From positions 186,001 through 250,000 of the forward strand of contig NZ_LJJE01000092.1 of NCBI RefSeq assembly GCF_001854765.1: DNA of 64,000 nucleotides. Reading direction: 5' to 3'. Below the pieces are notes generated by a model. That model searched no databases, was not told the DNA's origin, and saw nothing but the letters and a program-made list of their open reading frames with translations. The number at the start of each line of letters is the position of its first letter. Position 1 is the stretch's first letter. Below, in pieces: positions 35,842 to 45,860 of the stretch. A program made the translations under genes and the position numbers. This DNA is from Vibrio sonorensis. GTDB lineage: Bacteria > Pseudomonadota > Gammaproteobacteria > Enterobacterales > Vibrionaceae.

Positions 35842-36453
35842 ATGCGAAAACGACTACCAATCCCTCTGATCTTATTAACTCCAATAGTGCTTCTTGTGGT
35901 GGTTGTCATTGCGGGTGTCTATCGCTTCTCTCTTAGCGATGAGGAAATAATGCATAAGTTCCATGCACCCGTCGCTTCAAACCCTATTGTCGCACAACTG
36001 TTTCAGTTGCAGACGCCAAACCCTTGGACCATATCGGTACCTGACACTCACGCATTTGCGTTTATTGATAAATACGACAGTGAAAAATCGATGGCGACTG
36101 GTGGTTACGATGATGGTCAGGTTCGCGGTAAGGTCACAGTCGATACGCGTTTCTTAACTCCAATAGACAAACACGCATTTGCTGGCGTGATGTCGATAAG
36201 TAATCAGGGGACGGGCCTTTTTTATTACTTGGCAACCTTTACCTTTGATTCCCAGCGTCAACGGTTAGTTGTGGCTGATACTCAGTTTATTGGCGACAGA
36301 GTTATTATTGAGGACGTGATGGTCAATGAGAAAATTATCGCGGTTGAGAGCCTGCAACGTGATGAAGATCAACCTATGAGTGAGGCACCTCAGCGATCTG
36401 AGACTATACTCTTTTCCGTTAATCAAAGATTTTCACTAAAAAAACAAGATTAA
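35842..36453 (+). CDS. Membrane-anchored protein, unknown
   Basis: A 203-residue protein with one N-terminal span (about 6-27, very Val/Leu-rich) and a soluble outer part rich in beta strands. ATG 35842 is chosen; TTG 35830 is an alternative. It diverges from the GFA gene. No family recognised. Confidence 0.6.
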   Translation: MRKRLPIPLILLTPIVLLVVVVIAGVYRFSLSDEEIMHKFHAPVASNPIVAQLFQLQTPNPWTISVPDTHAFAFIDKYDSEKSMATGGYDDGQVRGKVTVDTRFLTPIDKHAFAGVMSISNQGTGLFYYLATFTFDSQRQRLVVADTQFIGDRVIIEDVMVNEKIIAVESLQRDEDQPMSEAPQRSETILFSVNQRFSLKKQD

Positions 36454-36566
36454 CGGCTTACCGAACGTCACCAGAACGAACGTCGGTATTGTTTATATGC
36501 GATAACTTGCTTATATTGGCCTAGTCAGACTTGAGATGGATTCAATTGCAGGGAATGGAGATATCA

Positions 36567-36866
36567 ATGATAAACAAACGATTTTTTAAAACAAAAGACG
36601 AAGTTGAGGTGACTTTTGAACTACCCGCTGCGGAAGTAGAGGGTGGAGTAGCGTTAGTCGCAGACTTCAGTGATTGGCAACCAACTAAAATGAAGAAAGT
36701 CGCCAAGACTCAATCTTATAAATGTAAAGTTCGCTTAGCTAAGGATGCTCAGTACGAGTTCCGATACCTAATGGACAATGATGTTTGGCTTAATGACCCA
36801 AATGCAGATCAGTACAAGCCAAATGGATTTGGTGAAGATAACAGTGTTATCTCAACTCATCAGTAA
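36567..36866 (+). CDS. Stand-alone CBM48 (glycogen-binding-like) protein
   Basis: A 99-residue single-domain protein. It matches the isoamylase-N / CBM48 fold: VALVADFSDWQPTKMKKV, then YEFRYLMDNDVWLNDPNAD. CBM48 normally sits in front of glycogen-branching or debranching enzymes; here it is alone. GGAG lies eight bases before ATG 36567. It may guide an enzyme to glycogen or bind a small ligand. Confidence 0.82.
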   Translation: MINKRFFKTKDEVEVTFELPAAEVEGGVALVADFSDWQPTKMKKVAKTQSYKCKVRLAKDAQYEFRYLMDNDVWLNDPNADQYKPNGFGEDNSVISTHQ

Positions 36867-36870
36867 AAAT

Positions 36871-36893
36871 AAAGGCGTTTCGACGCCTTTTTT
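36871..36893 (+). terminator. Terminator of the CBM48 gene
   Basis: AAAGGCGT-TTCG-ACGCCTTT followed by TTT; stem with a UUCG loop. Confidence 0.9.
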
Positions 36894-36976
36894 ATTATCT
36901 TTGACATTACAAAGATGACTTTTCAGTGGTAAAACCTTACCCTTGTTGCTTTGTATAATACTGTTAGGGTCTAGTT

Positions 36977-38223
36977 GTGCTCATTAGAAACACAAAAGCA
37001 CGAATATCTTCACTTTCTAAAAAGAAAAAAGCGTGGTTGTTTAGTCTGCCATTGATGGCGCTCGTTTCCGTTAATGCGTTGAAAGGCGACGGCTTGTCTC
37101 GAACTATAGACCTATCTATACCCGATACTGAATGGGTTCAATCCATCGTTTCTGAACCAGCAGAGTTTCAAAACCTCCCCGACTATGAGTATGTCATCCG
37201 TCGTGGCGATACCTTGAGTAAGATTTTTGAGCAACTGGGTTTTGGCTATAGCGAGCTGATGAAAGTGATGGAAACAGACTTAAACTATCTCGCTTTAGAC
37301 ACCTTAAGACCCGGTAACACTTTGAGATTCTGGAAGTCGGAAATCGACGGTAGCTAGATAAAATGGCGCTAGAGTTTAGCTTAGTGAAAAGTGCTGAATA
37401 TGTTCGCACCGAAGATGGAAGCTACGAGTTTAACGATGTAACGATACCTGGCGAATGGAAAGAGTTTGCGTTGGTCGGTGAAATTAACGGTAGCTTTTCT
37501 CAATCAGTCAATCGCATTGGGTTGGGCAGTTCAGAGATAGAGCACGTTGTCTCTCTTCTTAAAGACAAAATCAATTTCACTCGAGATTTAAGAGCGGGTG
37601 ACAAGTTTGAAGTGGTTCAGTCGCGCCAGTTTATTGGTGATACGGCGACGGGAAATCGCGAGATCCAAGCGATAAAGATTTATAACCGCGGGAAAGAGTA
37701 TTCTGCTTATCTTCACACAGATGGTCAGTACTATGACGCCGATGGTAAGAGTTTGCAAAGAGCGTTTCAGCGCAAGCCCTTTAACGGAAAGTATCGCCTG
37801 AGTTCTCACTTTAACCCGAGAAGAAAGCATCCGGTGACAGGTCGCGTATCTCCTCACAATGGAACCGATTGGGCCATGCCAACGGGGACACCCATAGTAT
37901 CAACGGGTGACGGTGTTGTTGTGATGACTCGCAACCACCCTTATGCGGGGAAATATGTGGTGATTAAGCACGGTTCTACCTACAAAACGCGCTACCTTCA
38001 CTTACATAAGATACTGGTGAAAAAAGGGCAAAAAGTGTCACGTGGCCAACGAATTGGTTTAGCAGGGGCATCTGGGCGTGTCACTGGGCCTCATATACAT
38101 TATGAGTTGATCGTTAGAGGTCGCGCAGTGAACCCAGTAAAAGCGAATATTCCGATGGCTAGTTCAGTACCTAAAAAGCAAATGGCTCAGTTTAAGTCCA
38201 GAAGAGATGAACTGAACGCTTAA
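36977..38223 (+). pseudogene. Peptidoglycan endopeptidase, M23 family (MepM/ShyA-like), frameshifted
   Basis: Zinc endopeptidase that opens cross-links in peptidoglycan so the wall can grow. N-terminal inner-membrane/signal anchor, an OapA/LysM-like region (YVIRRGDTLSKIFEQLG), and a LytM domain with HNGTDWAMPTGTPI (zinc His and Asp) and HIHYEL. The frame stops at 37357; adding a T at about 37355 turns AGC-TAG into AGC-TTA-GAT and gives GSLDKMALEFSL, the usual continuation, for a 415-residue protein. Start GTG 36977. Confidence 0.87.
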
Positions 38224-38265
38224 TAGAGTTGAAAAACCTCAAACTAGCAGCTCAATAGAATAGAA

Positions 38266-38290
38266 GCCCCCTTGTTAGGGGGCTTTGTTT
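38266..38290 (+). terminator. Terminator of the M23 peptidase gene
   Basis: GCCCCC-TTGTTA-GGGGGC followed by TTTGTTTT; it also abuts the end of the convergent gene. Confidence 0.87.
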
Positions 38291-40134
38291 TAACCGTTAG
38301 ACACGCGCCGTTTAACAGCGAGGATGTTTGAGTGATGACTCACAATGGCTAACGGGGTCTCTGGACGGGAGAAGTAATATCCTTGAATTTGTGTACAGCC
38401 CATGCCGTAGAGTTTTTCTAGTGCTTCTTGGTTCTCAACACCTTCCGCGACTAACTCCACCCCAAGCTGACTAGCTAGCTGAATGATCAGCCAAACCACT
38501 CTTTCAGATGAGTCGTTGTTGAGCATGTTTCTAATAAAAGTAGAGTCAATTTTTATACAGTCGATAGGGTAGCTGTGTATGTAGTTAAGGCTTGAGTACC
38601 CAGTACCAAAATCATCCAGTGCAACCATAAAGCCCAATTGTCTTAGTTTGTCGAGAATAAAGCGAACTTCATTGGTTTGCGAAAGCAGCACCGTTTCTGT
38701 CAACTCTATGGTGAACTCATTGGGAAAGAAGCCATACTTATCAATGGTTTTAGTTAAATGCTGAAGATAGCGGTTAGAATCACTTAACTCGTGAGCCGAG
38801 CAGTTTAAACCCAGCCTGACTTTATGCCCAAGACCTCTTTCTAACTCAAGTTTAGCTTCACAAGCTAACTCTACAATGCGCTCTCCAAGTTCTACAATAA
38901 GGCCCGATTGTTCAGCGGCTTCAATAAATTCAAGAGGAGAGACGATACCGAGCGCTTGGCTATTCCAGCGAGCTAGGATTTCGAAATAGTTCCAACTGTC
39001 ATTGTTTCTTTCAACAATGGGTTGAGCCAGAACGTAAATTTCACTGTTCGAACCAAAGGGTTTATCCAGCTCGTTGCGAAGCGCATCGATAATCATAGTG
39101 CGACGATAGTATTGAGCGCTTAAATGAGTGTCGTAACACTGTACATGAGTGCTGTTTTGTTGCTTACAGTCTTTTAAGGCCAAACTGGCATTGAGTATCA
39201 ATTGATCAGCGGTTAAGCGACTGTCCGACTTTCTCGCAATGCCAATACTTACACCAACCTTGATGGTGTGAGAAGGATCAGTGTACCCTTCTTCCAATCG
39301 GTTAATGATTTTACGACATATTTTCAGTGGGTCGCCAGAATGGGTGATGAAGGCAAACTCATCACCAGCGATCCGAAATGCAGAGTTCTCTTCGGGAAGG
39401 CTGTTGATTATGGTGTTGGCAACAAATTTTATTATCTGATCACCGATATAATTACCATATAAGTCATTGATTGATTTGAAGTTATCTATGTCGATGTAAG
39501 CGAGGGTAAACGGCTCTGGACTGGTTTCTGTCAAGCGTTCTAACTTATCCGATAAAAAGCTTCTATTGAGCAAACCCGTTAAGTTGTCGTGAGATACTTC
39601 GTAGCTCAGCTGGTTTACCAAACTGTCTGAACGGGCGGAAAGCCATTTAGCTCTTAGGCCGTGCAACACTAAATTGGCAAAGAGCTTGTGGTAAAACACC
39701 ACATCTTCATCGGCGAGAATAGAACTTTGAAACGTCGATAGTAATACGCCGAGGACTTCTCCACTGCGAGTTCTAAGGGGGATGCCTAAGTAAGCTTGGA
39801 GTTCGTGTTCAACAATATAAGTGTCTTCGGGAAAGTGCTGAGAAACGTTCTCGCTGTACAAGCAAAAGTCGCGTTCGGAGTTACTCACACTTTCGCACGG
39901 CGTGCCTTTTAAGGGGTAGTGAATGTCTCGTTGTAGCTTGTTGTAACAAGCGTAAGAGAGGGTTTGAGCCTGATAGTTAAACCTGTCCAGCTCTATTATA
40001 CAAGTACAGTACGAGCTGAACTGCTTATGAAGAGTGAGTGTGACGGTATCCATCAACTCAGCGCCGTCTAACAGTAAGATGTCGTTAATGACACCCATAC
40101 TGATAACGGGATCAGTGAGAGAGTTCCTAGCCAT
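38290..40134 (-). CDS. GAF-GGDEF-EAL c-di-GMP protein
   Basis: A 614-residue cytoplasmic protein: N-terminal GAF-like domain (about 10-165), GGDEF (about 185-335; signature FRIAGDEF, first Gly is Ala) and EAL (about 355-605). The EAL domain keeps all catalytic pieces: EILAR in place of EALLR, ELTET, DDFGTGYSS, IKID and AEGVEN, so it is probably an active phosphodiesterase. No RxxD site precedes AGDEF. It lies alone. Confidence 0.9.
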   Translation of the reverse strand: MARNSLTDPVISMGVINDILLLDGAELMDTVTLTLHKQFSSYCTCIIELDRFNYQAQTLSYACYNKLQRDIHYPLKGTPCESVSNSERDFCLYSENVSQHFPEDTYIVEHELQAYLGIPLRTRSGEVLGVLLSTFQSSILADEDVVFYHKLFANLVLHGLRAKWLSARSDSLVNQLSYEVSHDNLTGLLNRSFLSDKLERLTETSPEPFTLAYIDIDNFKSINDLYGNYIGDQIIKFVANTIINSLPEENSAFRIAGDEFAFITHSGDPLKICRKIINRLEEGYTDPSHTIKVGVSIGIARKSDSRLTADQLILNASLALKDCKQQNSTHVQCYDTHLSAQYYRRTMIIDALRNELDKPFGSNSEIYVLAQPIVERNNDSWNYFEILARWNSQALGIVSPLEFIEAAEQSGLIVELGERIVELACEAKLELERGLGHKVRLGLNCSAHELSDSNRYLQHLTKTIDKYGFFPNEFTIELTETVLLSQTNEVRFILDKLRQLGFMVALDDFGTGYSSLNYIHSYPIDCIKIDSTFIRNMLNNDSSERVVWLIIQLASQLGVELVAEGVENQEALEKLYGMGCTQIQGYYFSRPETPLAIVSHHSNILAVKRRVSNG

Positions 40135-40281
40135 AACTTTTAACCTGCGTTTTAGTGATTGTGCTTCACTTTTTTATATATATGCACCTAGTTACTATGG
40201 TACACAGGTCATTCAATTTCAAACGAGTCGATGGTACTTTCTTGTCATTCTACGGCTATAGTTTTGTTTCAAAAAAGAATA

Positions 40282-41160
40282 TTATTCGTCGGCTAAACGC
40301 TGTTTGATAAAGTCCAAAAACAGTTGGGTTCGAGTGTGGTCATAATCGAGCTTTGGGTAGTAAGCGTAGACTGTTGATTCATCAATAGTTACGTCGGGAA
40401 GTAACTTTTGCAGTTGACCTTGCTTGACTTCTTCTTTGATCATTACGTCACTAGACACCAGTATTCCCATGCCCGCTTTTGCAGCGTAAAACAGAGATTC
40501 AACGTTAGTGGTGGTAAACTTTCCATGCAATGTCAAACGTTTATCTGGACCGAGTCTAAACTCCCGAAAAGGCCTTTCCCCGTAAAGTAATACATTGTGT
40601 TCGTTGAGATCTTCTGGTCGATTCGGCTTCCCGAAGCGTTCTATGTAGTCTGGGGAAGCGTAGAATCCCAGCTTGTATTCAAACAGTGGTGTCGCTTTAA
40701 AACTCAGCGAGTTGAGCTGCTCGATCTCTCTGCTAATAAAAAGGTCCAAACTCAACTCGGGAAGCTGGCCGGGTGTGGTGGTAAGTAGCAAAATTTTGAT
40801 ATCTGGATAGAGCTTTTGAAACTCATCTAAGTATTGAACGAGAAACTTAGAGCCCACAGCCAAGGTGGCCCCAATTTTTAAAAGCCCAGCGGGGTTTTGA
40901 CTGACCGATCGAGTTTCATCAACAATGGATTGCCAGCCTTCTATTTGAACTTTGGCTCTTTCGTAAAACAGAGCACCCGCTTCGGTTTGAGTCACGGATC
41001 GGGTCGTGCGCTTTAGTAGTTGCGCGCCAATGCGTTCTTCAAGCCAGTGTACTCTTTTACTTATCGCGGAACTCGTTGTATCGAGCTTTCTGGCAGCTCC
41101 GTTAAAGCTACCCTCTTCGACGACCCGTATATAACTTTGTACGCTTTGCAACCAATCCAT
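40282..41160 (-). CDS. LysR-family transcriptional regulator
   Basis: A 292-residue regulator. N-terminal helix-turn-helix (about 18-40: GSFNGAARKLDTTSSAISKRVHWLE), then the effector-binding domain. AAAGG lies six bases before the ATG. It diverges from the MFS exporter gene, which it probably controls. Confidence 0.9.
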   Translation of the reverse strand: MDWLQSVQSYIRVVEEGSFNGAARKLDTTSSAISKRVHWLEERIGAQLLKRTTRSVTQTEAGALFYERAKVQIEGWQSIVDETRSVSQNPAGLLKIGATLAVGSKFLVQYLDEFQKLYPDIKILLLTTTPGQLPELSLDLFISREIEQLNSLSFKATPLFEYKLGFYASPDYIERFGKPNRPEDLNEHNVLLYGERPFREFRLGPDKRLTLHGKFTTTNVESLFYAAKAGMGILVSSDVMIKEEVKQGQLQKLLPDVTIDESTVYAYYPKLDYDHTRTQLFLDFIKQRLADE

Positions 41161-41314
41161 ATTAAACCTTTACTGTTTCCTAATGGGAACTAATTCTTTT
41201 CCTACGGCAAGTATTATCACATAAAGAGAAGTAAATTAAACTTTGTGACATCAAGGTTTTAAACGGTTCCCCCCGTTTTTACACAAACACAGTACCAAAA
41301 GAGGCCACAGCTGA

Positions 41315-42495
41315 ATGAAAAAAACGCCAATACTACTTGCTATGATGATCATTGCCACTGGTCAAGTTGGTGTAAGTATTTACTTACCTTCCTTGCCATC
41401 TATAGGCGAAGATTTGCAAGTGTCTCAGGCACAAATTCAGCAGTTAGTTACCCTGTTTTTGGTCGGTTTTGGACTCTCTCAGTTGGTTTATGGCCCCTTG
41501 TCAGATTCAATTGGGCGACGTCCAGTGTTTATTATCGGCCAAGGTATCTATCTAGTGGGAACCGTGGTTTGTGTGGCGTTCGCGACAACCTTTGGATGTT
41601 AGAAGTAGGAAGGCTGCTGCAAGGTTTAGGCGCGGGCAGTGCATCGGTTCTTGGTCGAAGTGTGCTACGAGACAGCTATGATGGAAAAGAGTTAACCAAA
41701 GCACTCTCTTACATCTCAGTGACCGCTTCAATTATGCCAATCGTCGCCCCCGTATTAGGGGGCTGGATCACCTTTCAATTTGGTTGGATTGCGGTATTTT
41801 CCTTTGTGTTGCTTTACCTAAGTTCTATTTTTGCATTGGGATTACTGATACTTCCTGAAACGCTGCCCTATTCAAAAAAGCCATTTCAACCACTTAGCTT
41901 GTTTCATCGATACGCTAGCCTACTTGCCGACAGGCAGGTGATGAGTAGCGCAAGCTATAATTGGCTAACCTATCTCGCGGCGGTGGTTTCCCTCTCTATC
42001 TTTCCGTTTCTGTTACAAACTGAATTAGGGTTAACCGCCGCTGAGTATGGCACCATCATGATACTTCCTTCTATGGGTCTATTGTTTGGTTCGCTCGCGC
42101 TAAACGTTTTAAATCGATACTACGCGACGGGACAAATACTGGCATTTTCTATCACGGTGCTTGCCTTGGCGGGATTCTGCCTGCTGTCTTTAGAAATGAG
42201 CGTATTTAACCTAGTGTTTTCTTTTACTCTGTTGGCGTTGGCACAAGGACTATCTTTCCCCTTATCGATCAGCATGCTCCTTGCACCACATAAGAAAAAT
42301 GCGGGAACGGTGTCGGCATTTTCCGGTTCGATACAAATGTGCTTAGCGGGGGTATTCGGCGGCTATATCGTAACCAACTGGATAAATAGCGCGCTGCTAC
42401 TAGGTGTCTTCTATTTTGTCGTTGCTGGCACGATGGCGTTTGTATTGCTGTTCAATCGCCCGTATGAGATGGAAAAAAAGCTGGAATACTCGTAA
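41315..42495 (+). pseudogene. MFS multidrug exporter, Bcr/CflA family, frameshifted
   Basis: A 12-span proton antiporter. Motif A is LVYGPLSDSIGRRPVF; the second segment has GRLLQGLGAGSASVLGRSVLRD (Bcr family). The frame is broken at the T run 41591-41593; with one more T, TTFWMLEVGRLLQG reads through and the protein is 393 residues, the size of Bcr. It is divergent from the LysR gene, a standard pair. Confidence 0.87.
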
Positions 42496-42605
42496 ATGAT
42501 GAATTGCTTTTTCCGACGACTCGGTATTTTTGTTAGACGAGTTGTATGACTTGAGCGGAAGACATACAATGCCGCCCATTGATATCGCTTTAAGGTCTCC
42601 GAATC

Positions 42606-42956
42606 ATGGAACAAAACGAGTTTAACCAATTAGTCAATGCACTGTGTGAGACAGAAAACCTTCCTCAGGCATTAGAAATGCTTCGCAATAGCGAAAATGA
42701 AGAAGTCTCGCAAGCGGCTCAGTCGATTACTGGACAGTTTGCCCTTGCCGAAGTCGAAGGCGAAAAGCGCATCTATCACCTAGTGATTGAAAAAAATGAA
42801 CAGGGCGAAGATGAAGAACTGGTAGAGCACGTTATGAACGAAGGTGAAGACATTATTCGGTTTGTGGCTTGGTTTTTTGATGCGCAGTTTGAAGTCAAAC
42901 GCAAAGATACCTATCAAGCGGCGGGAAAAACCTATTCACAACCCAAGCGCGCTTAA
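42606..42956 (+). CDS. Acidic protein of unknown function
   Basis: A 116-residue, strongly acidic soluble protein, with ENLPQALEMLRNSENEEVSQAAQ near the start and VMNEGEDIIRFVAWFFDAQFEVKRKD. No family is recognised and no catalytic motif is seen. A strong bidirectional terminator follows. Confidence 0.7.
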   Translation: MEQNEFNQLVNALCETENLPQALEMLRNSENEEVSQAAQSITGQFALAEVEGEKRIYHLVIEKNEQGEDEELVEHVMNEGEDIIRFVAWFFDAQFEVKRKDTYQAAGKTYSQPKRA

Positions 42957-42975
42957 CATTGCCTCAAGTTTAAAG

Positions 42976-43001
42976 AAAAAGCCCCGAATGGGGCTTTTTT
43001 T
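42976..43001. terminator. Bidirectional terminator
   Basis: AAAAAGCCCC-GAAT-GGGGCTTTTTTT serves both the gene on the left and the convergent glutaredoxin gene. Confidence 0.9.
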
Positions 43002-43623
43002 ATCCGACCGAAGTCTGGTTTGACTCAATGCCAACGACGTTATCCGGTATGGACGTATGGCCGTTTTCTGACATCCAGACCTCCAGATTGTCGGCCCCCC
43101 CAATATACGTGCCCTCAATCCAAATTTGTGGAACAGTGACAGGTGTTTTCAAGCCTATGTGGGCTTTAACCTCAGGTATCATTCGATACAAGGCGGCACT
43201 CTCTTTGACCACATCGTGATAGGTGTAATCTATTCCAGCTTCGTCGAGCAATTTCTTTGCTTTGACACAGAATGGGCATGTGGCTTTGCCATAGACAATA
43301 TTGCCTTGGAGTGTGTCGCGCTTGGTCCACTCTTGAATCACTGATTGGACAAGAACTCCTCGGTTTAACGCTTCCCCTTGACTGACGACTTTGCCCTCGA
43401 CAACCAAGATTGGCGCATGCCACGCACCTTTGGCGAGTGGCTCCCACCAATGAGAAAGCCAGTCTTTCACTTCGAGCTCGACAGGCACACCGTCGAGTTC
43501 GTTGGCGAACGTATCCGCCAAAATATCTTTAGTGAGCGTGCATTCACCGCATGGGATCTTCACACTAAAAGGTCCCCAGCTTCCGCCCCAACGATACAAA
43601 GTAATTTTGACTGGTGTGGTCAT
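43000..43623 (-). CDS. Two-domain glutaredoxin-like protein
   Basis: A 207-residue protein. The N-terminal half is thioredoxin-like with CGEC at about 25-28 (PCGECTLTKDIL). The C-terminal half is a glutaredoxin with CPFC (about 115-118), TVPQIWIEG and GGADNL. GGGAG lies eight bases before ATG 43623. Such a fusion could reduce disulfides or glutathione adducts; substrate unknown. It sits downstream of, and on the same strand as, the EamA gene cluster. Confidence 0.8.
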   Translation of the reverse strand: MTTPVKITLYRWGGSWGPFSVKIPCGECTLTKDILADTFANELDGVPVELEVKDWLSHWWEPLAKGAWHAPILVVEGKVVSQGEALNRGVLVQSVIQEWTKRDTLQGNIVYGKATCPFCVKAKKLLDEAGIDYTYHDVVKESAALYRMIPEVKAHIGLKTPVTVPQIWIEGTYIGGADNLEVWMSENGHTSIPDNVVGIESNQTSVG

Positions 43624-43676
43624 TCGAGTTCTCCCAAACAAAGTTCATACGTTAATAGAACGGATGAGTGAAAAGA

Positions 43677-44563
43677 TTATTTCAAAGCACGTGGTTTTTT
43701 TGTTTCCCAATGGGTAATAAATGCCACGGATAAAATAATTATAGCCGCTCCTAGCCATAAACGACCCGGAGGAACCCAGCCAAATACCATCCAACCCGCT
43801 AACACGTTAAGGGGCAGCTTGGCGTGATCAAAAGGCTGTACAAAAGAGGCGTCTGCGACGGCGTAGGCTTTCACAATCGCCCACTGAGCCAAGGCGGTCA
43901 TCGTTCCCGCGCCAATGAGAATAAGCCAAATGTCCAACCAGATGGGGTTTGCCAGTCGGGAAAGGCCAGTAATAAGTTAAATGGGGTGATCAAAACCAGA
44001 AGGTAGACGACCATGGTGGATGGCGAATCATCACTTGAAAGTTTCTTCACCATTAGTGAATAGCAAGCCCAGAAGAAGGCCGCTCCTACGGGCAAGAGTG
44101 TTGCCCAAGAAAAGTCATCCGCCCACGGTTCTAAAATGATCATCGCACCGCCGAATCCACTTAACGTGGCTAGCCACCTTGCAGCTCCTACTTTTTCTTT
44201 GAGGAACAGGCCAGAACCCACTGTGGCAAACAGAGGTGAAGTCATCAAAAGTGCGATACCTTGCCAAATAGGCACGGGATAGGCGAGAGCCCAAAGCCAA
44301 AGCTGTATGCCGATAACAGAAAGGAAAACGCGTAAAATATGAGTGCCTAAATGCTGGGTTCGCAAAGAGTTGCGAATACCGAGTGTTTTTAGGTACGGCA
44401 AAATGACGACAAAAGCGATAGCGTACTGAACGAGGGCCACGGTCGTAGAAGAAAGACCAAAATGAATACTAGCAACTTGCGCGAGACTGTTGACAATAGC
44501 GAATGCCAATCCGGCAGTCAGCATCCAACTTGCCCCTTGCAATGGGTTGTGGTTAGAGCGCAT
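43677..44563 (-). pseudogene. EamA/DMT-family transporter, frameshifted
   Basis: A 10-span drug/metabolite exporter. The upstream frame ends ...LLAFPDWQTPSG and the other restarts as IWLDIWLILIGAGTMT. Adding a C to the run 43944-43947 (G4 on plus) joins them as QTPIWLDIWL and gives 295 residues, the normal length. ATG 44563 is used as start. Substrate unknown. Confidence 0.82.
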
Positions 44564-44670
44564 TGTATGAATTAGGTTAATGTAATTAGGTCGTTGAATC
44601 ATACGACTTTATTATTTAGAAACCAATGAAGATATCTAATAGTTAATATTCTATTGTTTAATTTAAAGCG

Positions 44671-44701
44671 CAGAGAAAACGGGCTACACCCGTTTTCTCT
44701 G
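44671..44701 (-). terminator. Hairpin terminator after the EamA gene
   Basis: Minus strand CAGAGAAAACGGG/CCCGTTTTCTCTG, a 13-pair stem with a five-base loop, 22 bases after the stop. No long T run follows, but the stem is strong. Confidence 0.65.
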
Positions 44702-44722
44702 ACGTAATCACCGGTACTAGAA

Positions 44723-45643
44723 TCATTTGTTTTTGTTGATTACGACAACAGACAAGACAACTAAAGTCATACCGATGGCGTGCCACACCGTGAATAGTTC
44801 TCCCAAAAGTAACACGGCAGCGGCAGCGGTGATCCCCGGCCCCATGTTACTGGTTAAGCTCACTTGAGTAGGGCTGAGCCTTGCCATCGCTGCAGCGACC
44901 AAGTACGAGGGAACGACAGTGCAGAATATGCCAAGAAAGATGCCCAACAAAATTAAGTCCATGGACCAAGTAGAAGGGTTGCTACCGCTTTGCATTAAGT
45001 GAATTACGATGGCAATACCTGCACTGCCCATACCCACGCTTGTAAAGAGTGAGCTACCCATATGACCAATCAGAGGTTTGCTCCAAATTAGGTAAAAGGA
45101 AAACGCCAGAGCAGAGCCTATCGCGAGCGCTGCGCCAGCCGTAACCGACGAACCAAAGGTGGATAGGTCATGGGTGAATATCAGTGCGGTTCCCATGTAC
45201 CCTACGATGGTTGCTATCCACACCGAGCGGCTTGGCTTAGTGCCATAAAAAATCCAACTGATCAAAACGACAAAAGTAGGGAACATAAAAATTAGAAGGC
45301 GTTCTAGCTGGGCTGAAATATATGCTAGCGACATAATGTCTAGATAGCTGGCGAAGTAATACCCCAAAACGCCAATGGCGGCCGCTTTTAAGCCGTGCTT
45401 TTGAAGGCTATTGCGATGTTCTTGTTTTCGGCACAAGTGCACCAGAATAACTAGATAAAAGGGCAACGAACTTAGCGCCCTGAGAGCCAGAATAGAGCTT
45501 GCATCCCCGCCGTATTGATAAGCGATTTTTACCATGACTGGCTTGATAGAAAAGAGAACGCAGGCAAGTAGGGCGAATATTACCCCTAACTGGTATTGCG
45601 AATGGCTTGATTCTGATTCTGAAGTGCTGGTTGTCATTGTCAT
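44723..45643 (-). CDS. EamA/DMT-family transporter
   Basis: A 306-residue protein with about 10 spans in two EamA repeats. ATG 45643 has AAGGAT four bases upstream; an open extension further upstream contains a leader with competing hairpins. The family exports amino acids, metabolites or drugs; the substrate is not evident. The second gene of this family lies about 100 bases downstream. Confidence 0.87.
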   Translation of the reverse strand: MTMTTSTSESESSHSQYQLGVIFALLACVLFSIKPVMVKIAYQYGGDASSILALRALSSLPFYLVILVHLCRKQEHRNSLQKHGLKAAAIGVLGYYFASYLDIMSLAYISAQLERLLIFMFPTFVVLISWIFYGTKPSRSVWIATIVGYMGTALIFTHDLSTFGSSVTAGAALAIGSALAFSFYLIWSKPLIGHMGSSLFTSVGMGSAGIAIVIHLMQSGSNPSTWSMDLILLGIFLGIFCTVVPSYLVAAAMARLSPTQVSLTSNMGPGITAAAAVLLLGELFTVWHAIGMTLVVLSVVVINKNK

Positions 45644-45666
45644 CGTATCCTTAGTGTAATTATTGG

Positions 45667-45711
45667 GGCTACGAGACATAGGACATCCTGGCTACTTATC
45701 TCGTAGCCAGG
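45667..45711 (-). promoter_or_regulatory. Leader with mutually exclusive hairpins before the EamA gene
   Basis: Reading the minus strand: segment A CCTGGCTACGAGA, segment B GTAGCCAGG, segment C TCTCGTAGCC, then the ribosome site and ATG. B pairs with the first nine bases of A; C pairs with ten bases of A (GGCTACGAGA). The two stems share bases and exclude each other, as in attenuators and riboswitches. No known riboswitch class is recognised. Confidence 0.5.
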
Positions 45712-45860
45712 CACAGTTCAACCTACCGGGCTACAGGCATAAGAAGGAGGAGGAGCCAAAAGTAAGTTGAACGCATAGAGATATCTATCCTTGGTTGTTG
45801 AGCAAACCATTCCATATGGTTGATTTTCAGCGTATAGGGATACTTGGGCGATTGCAACCC

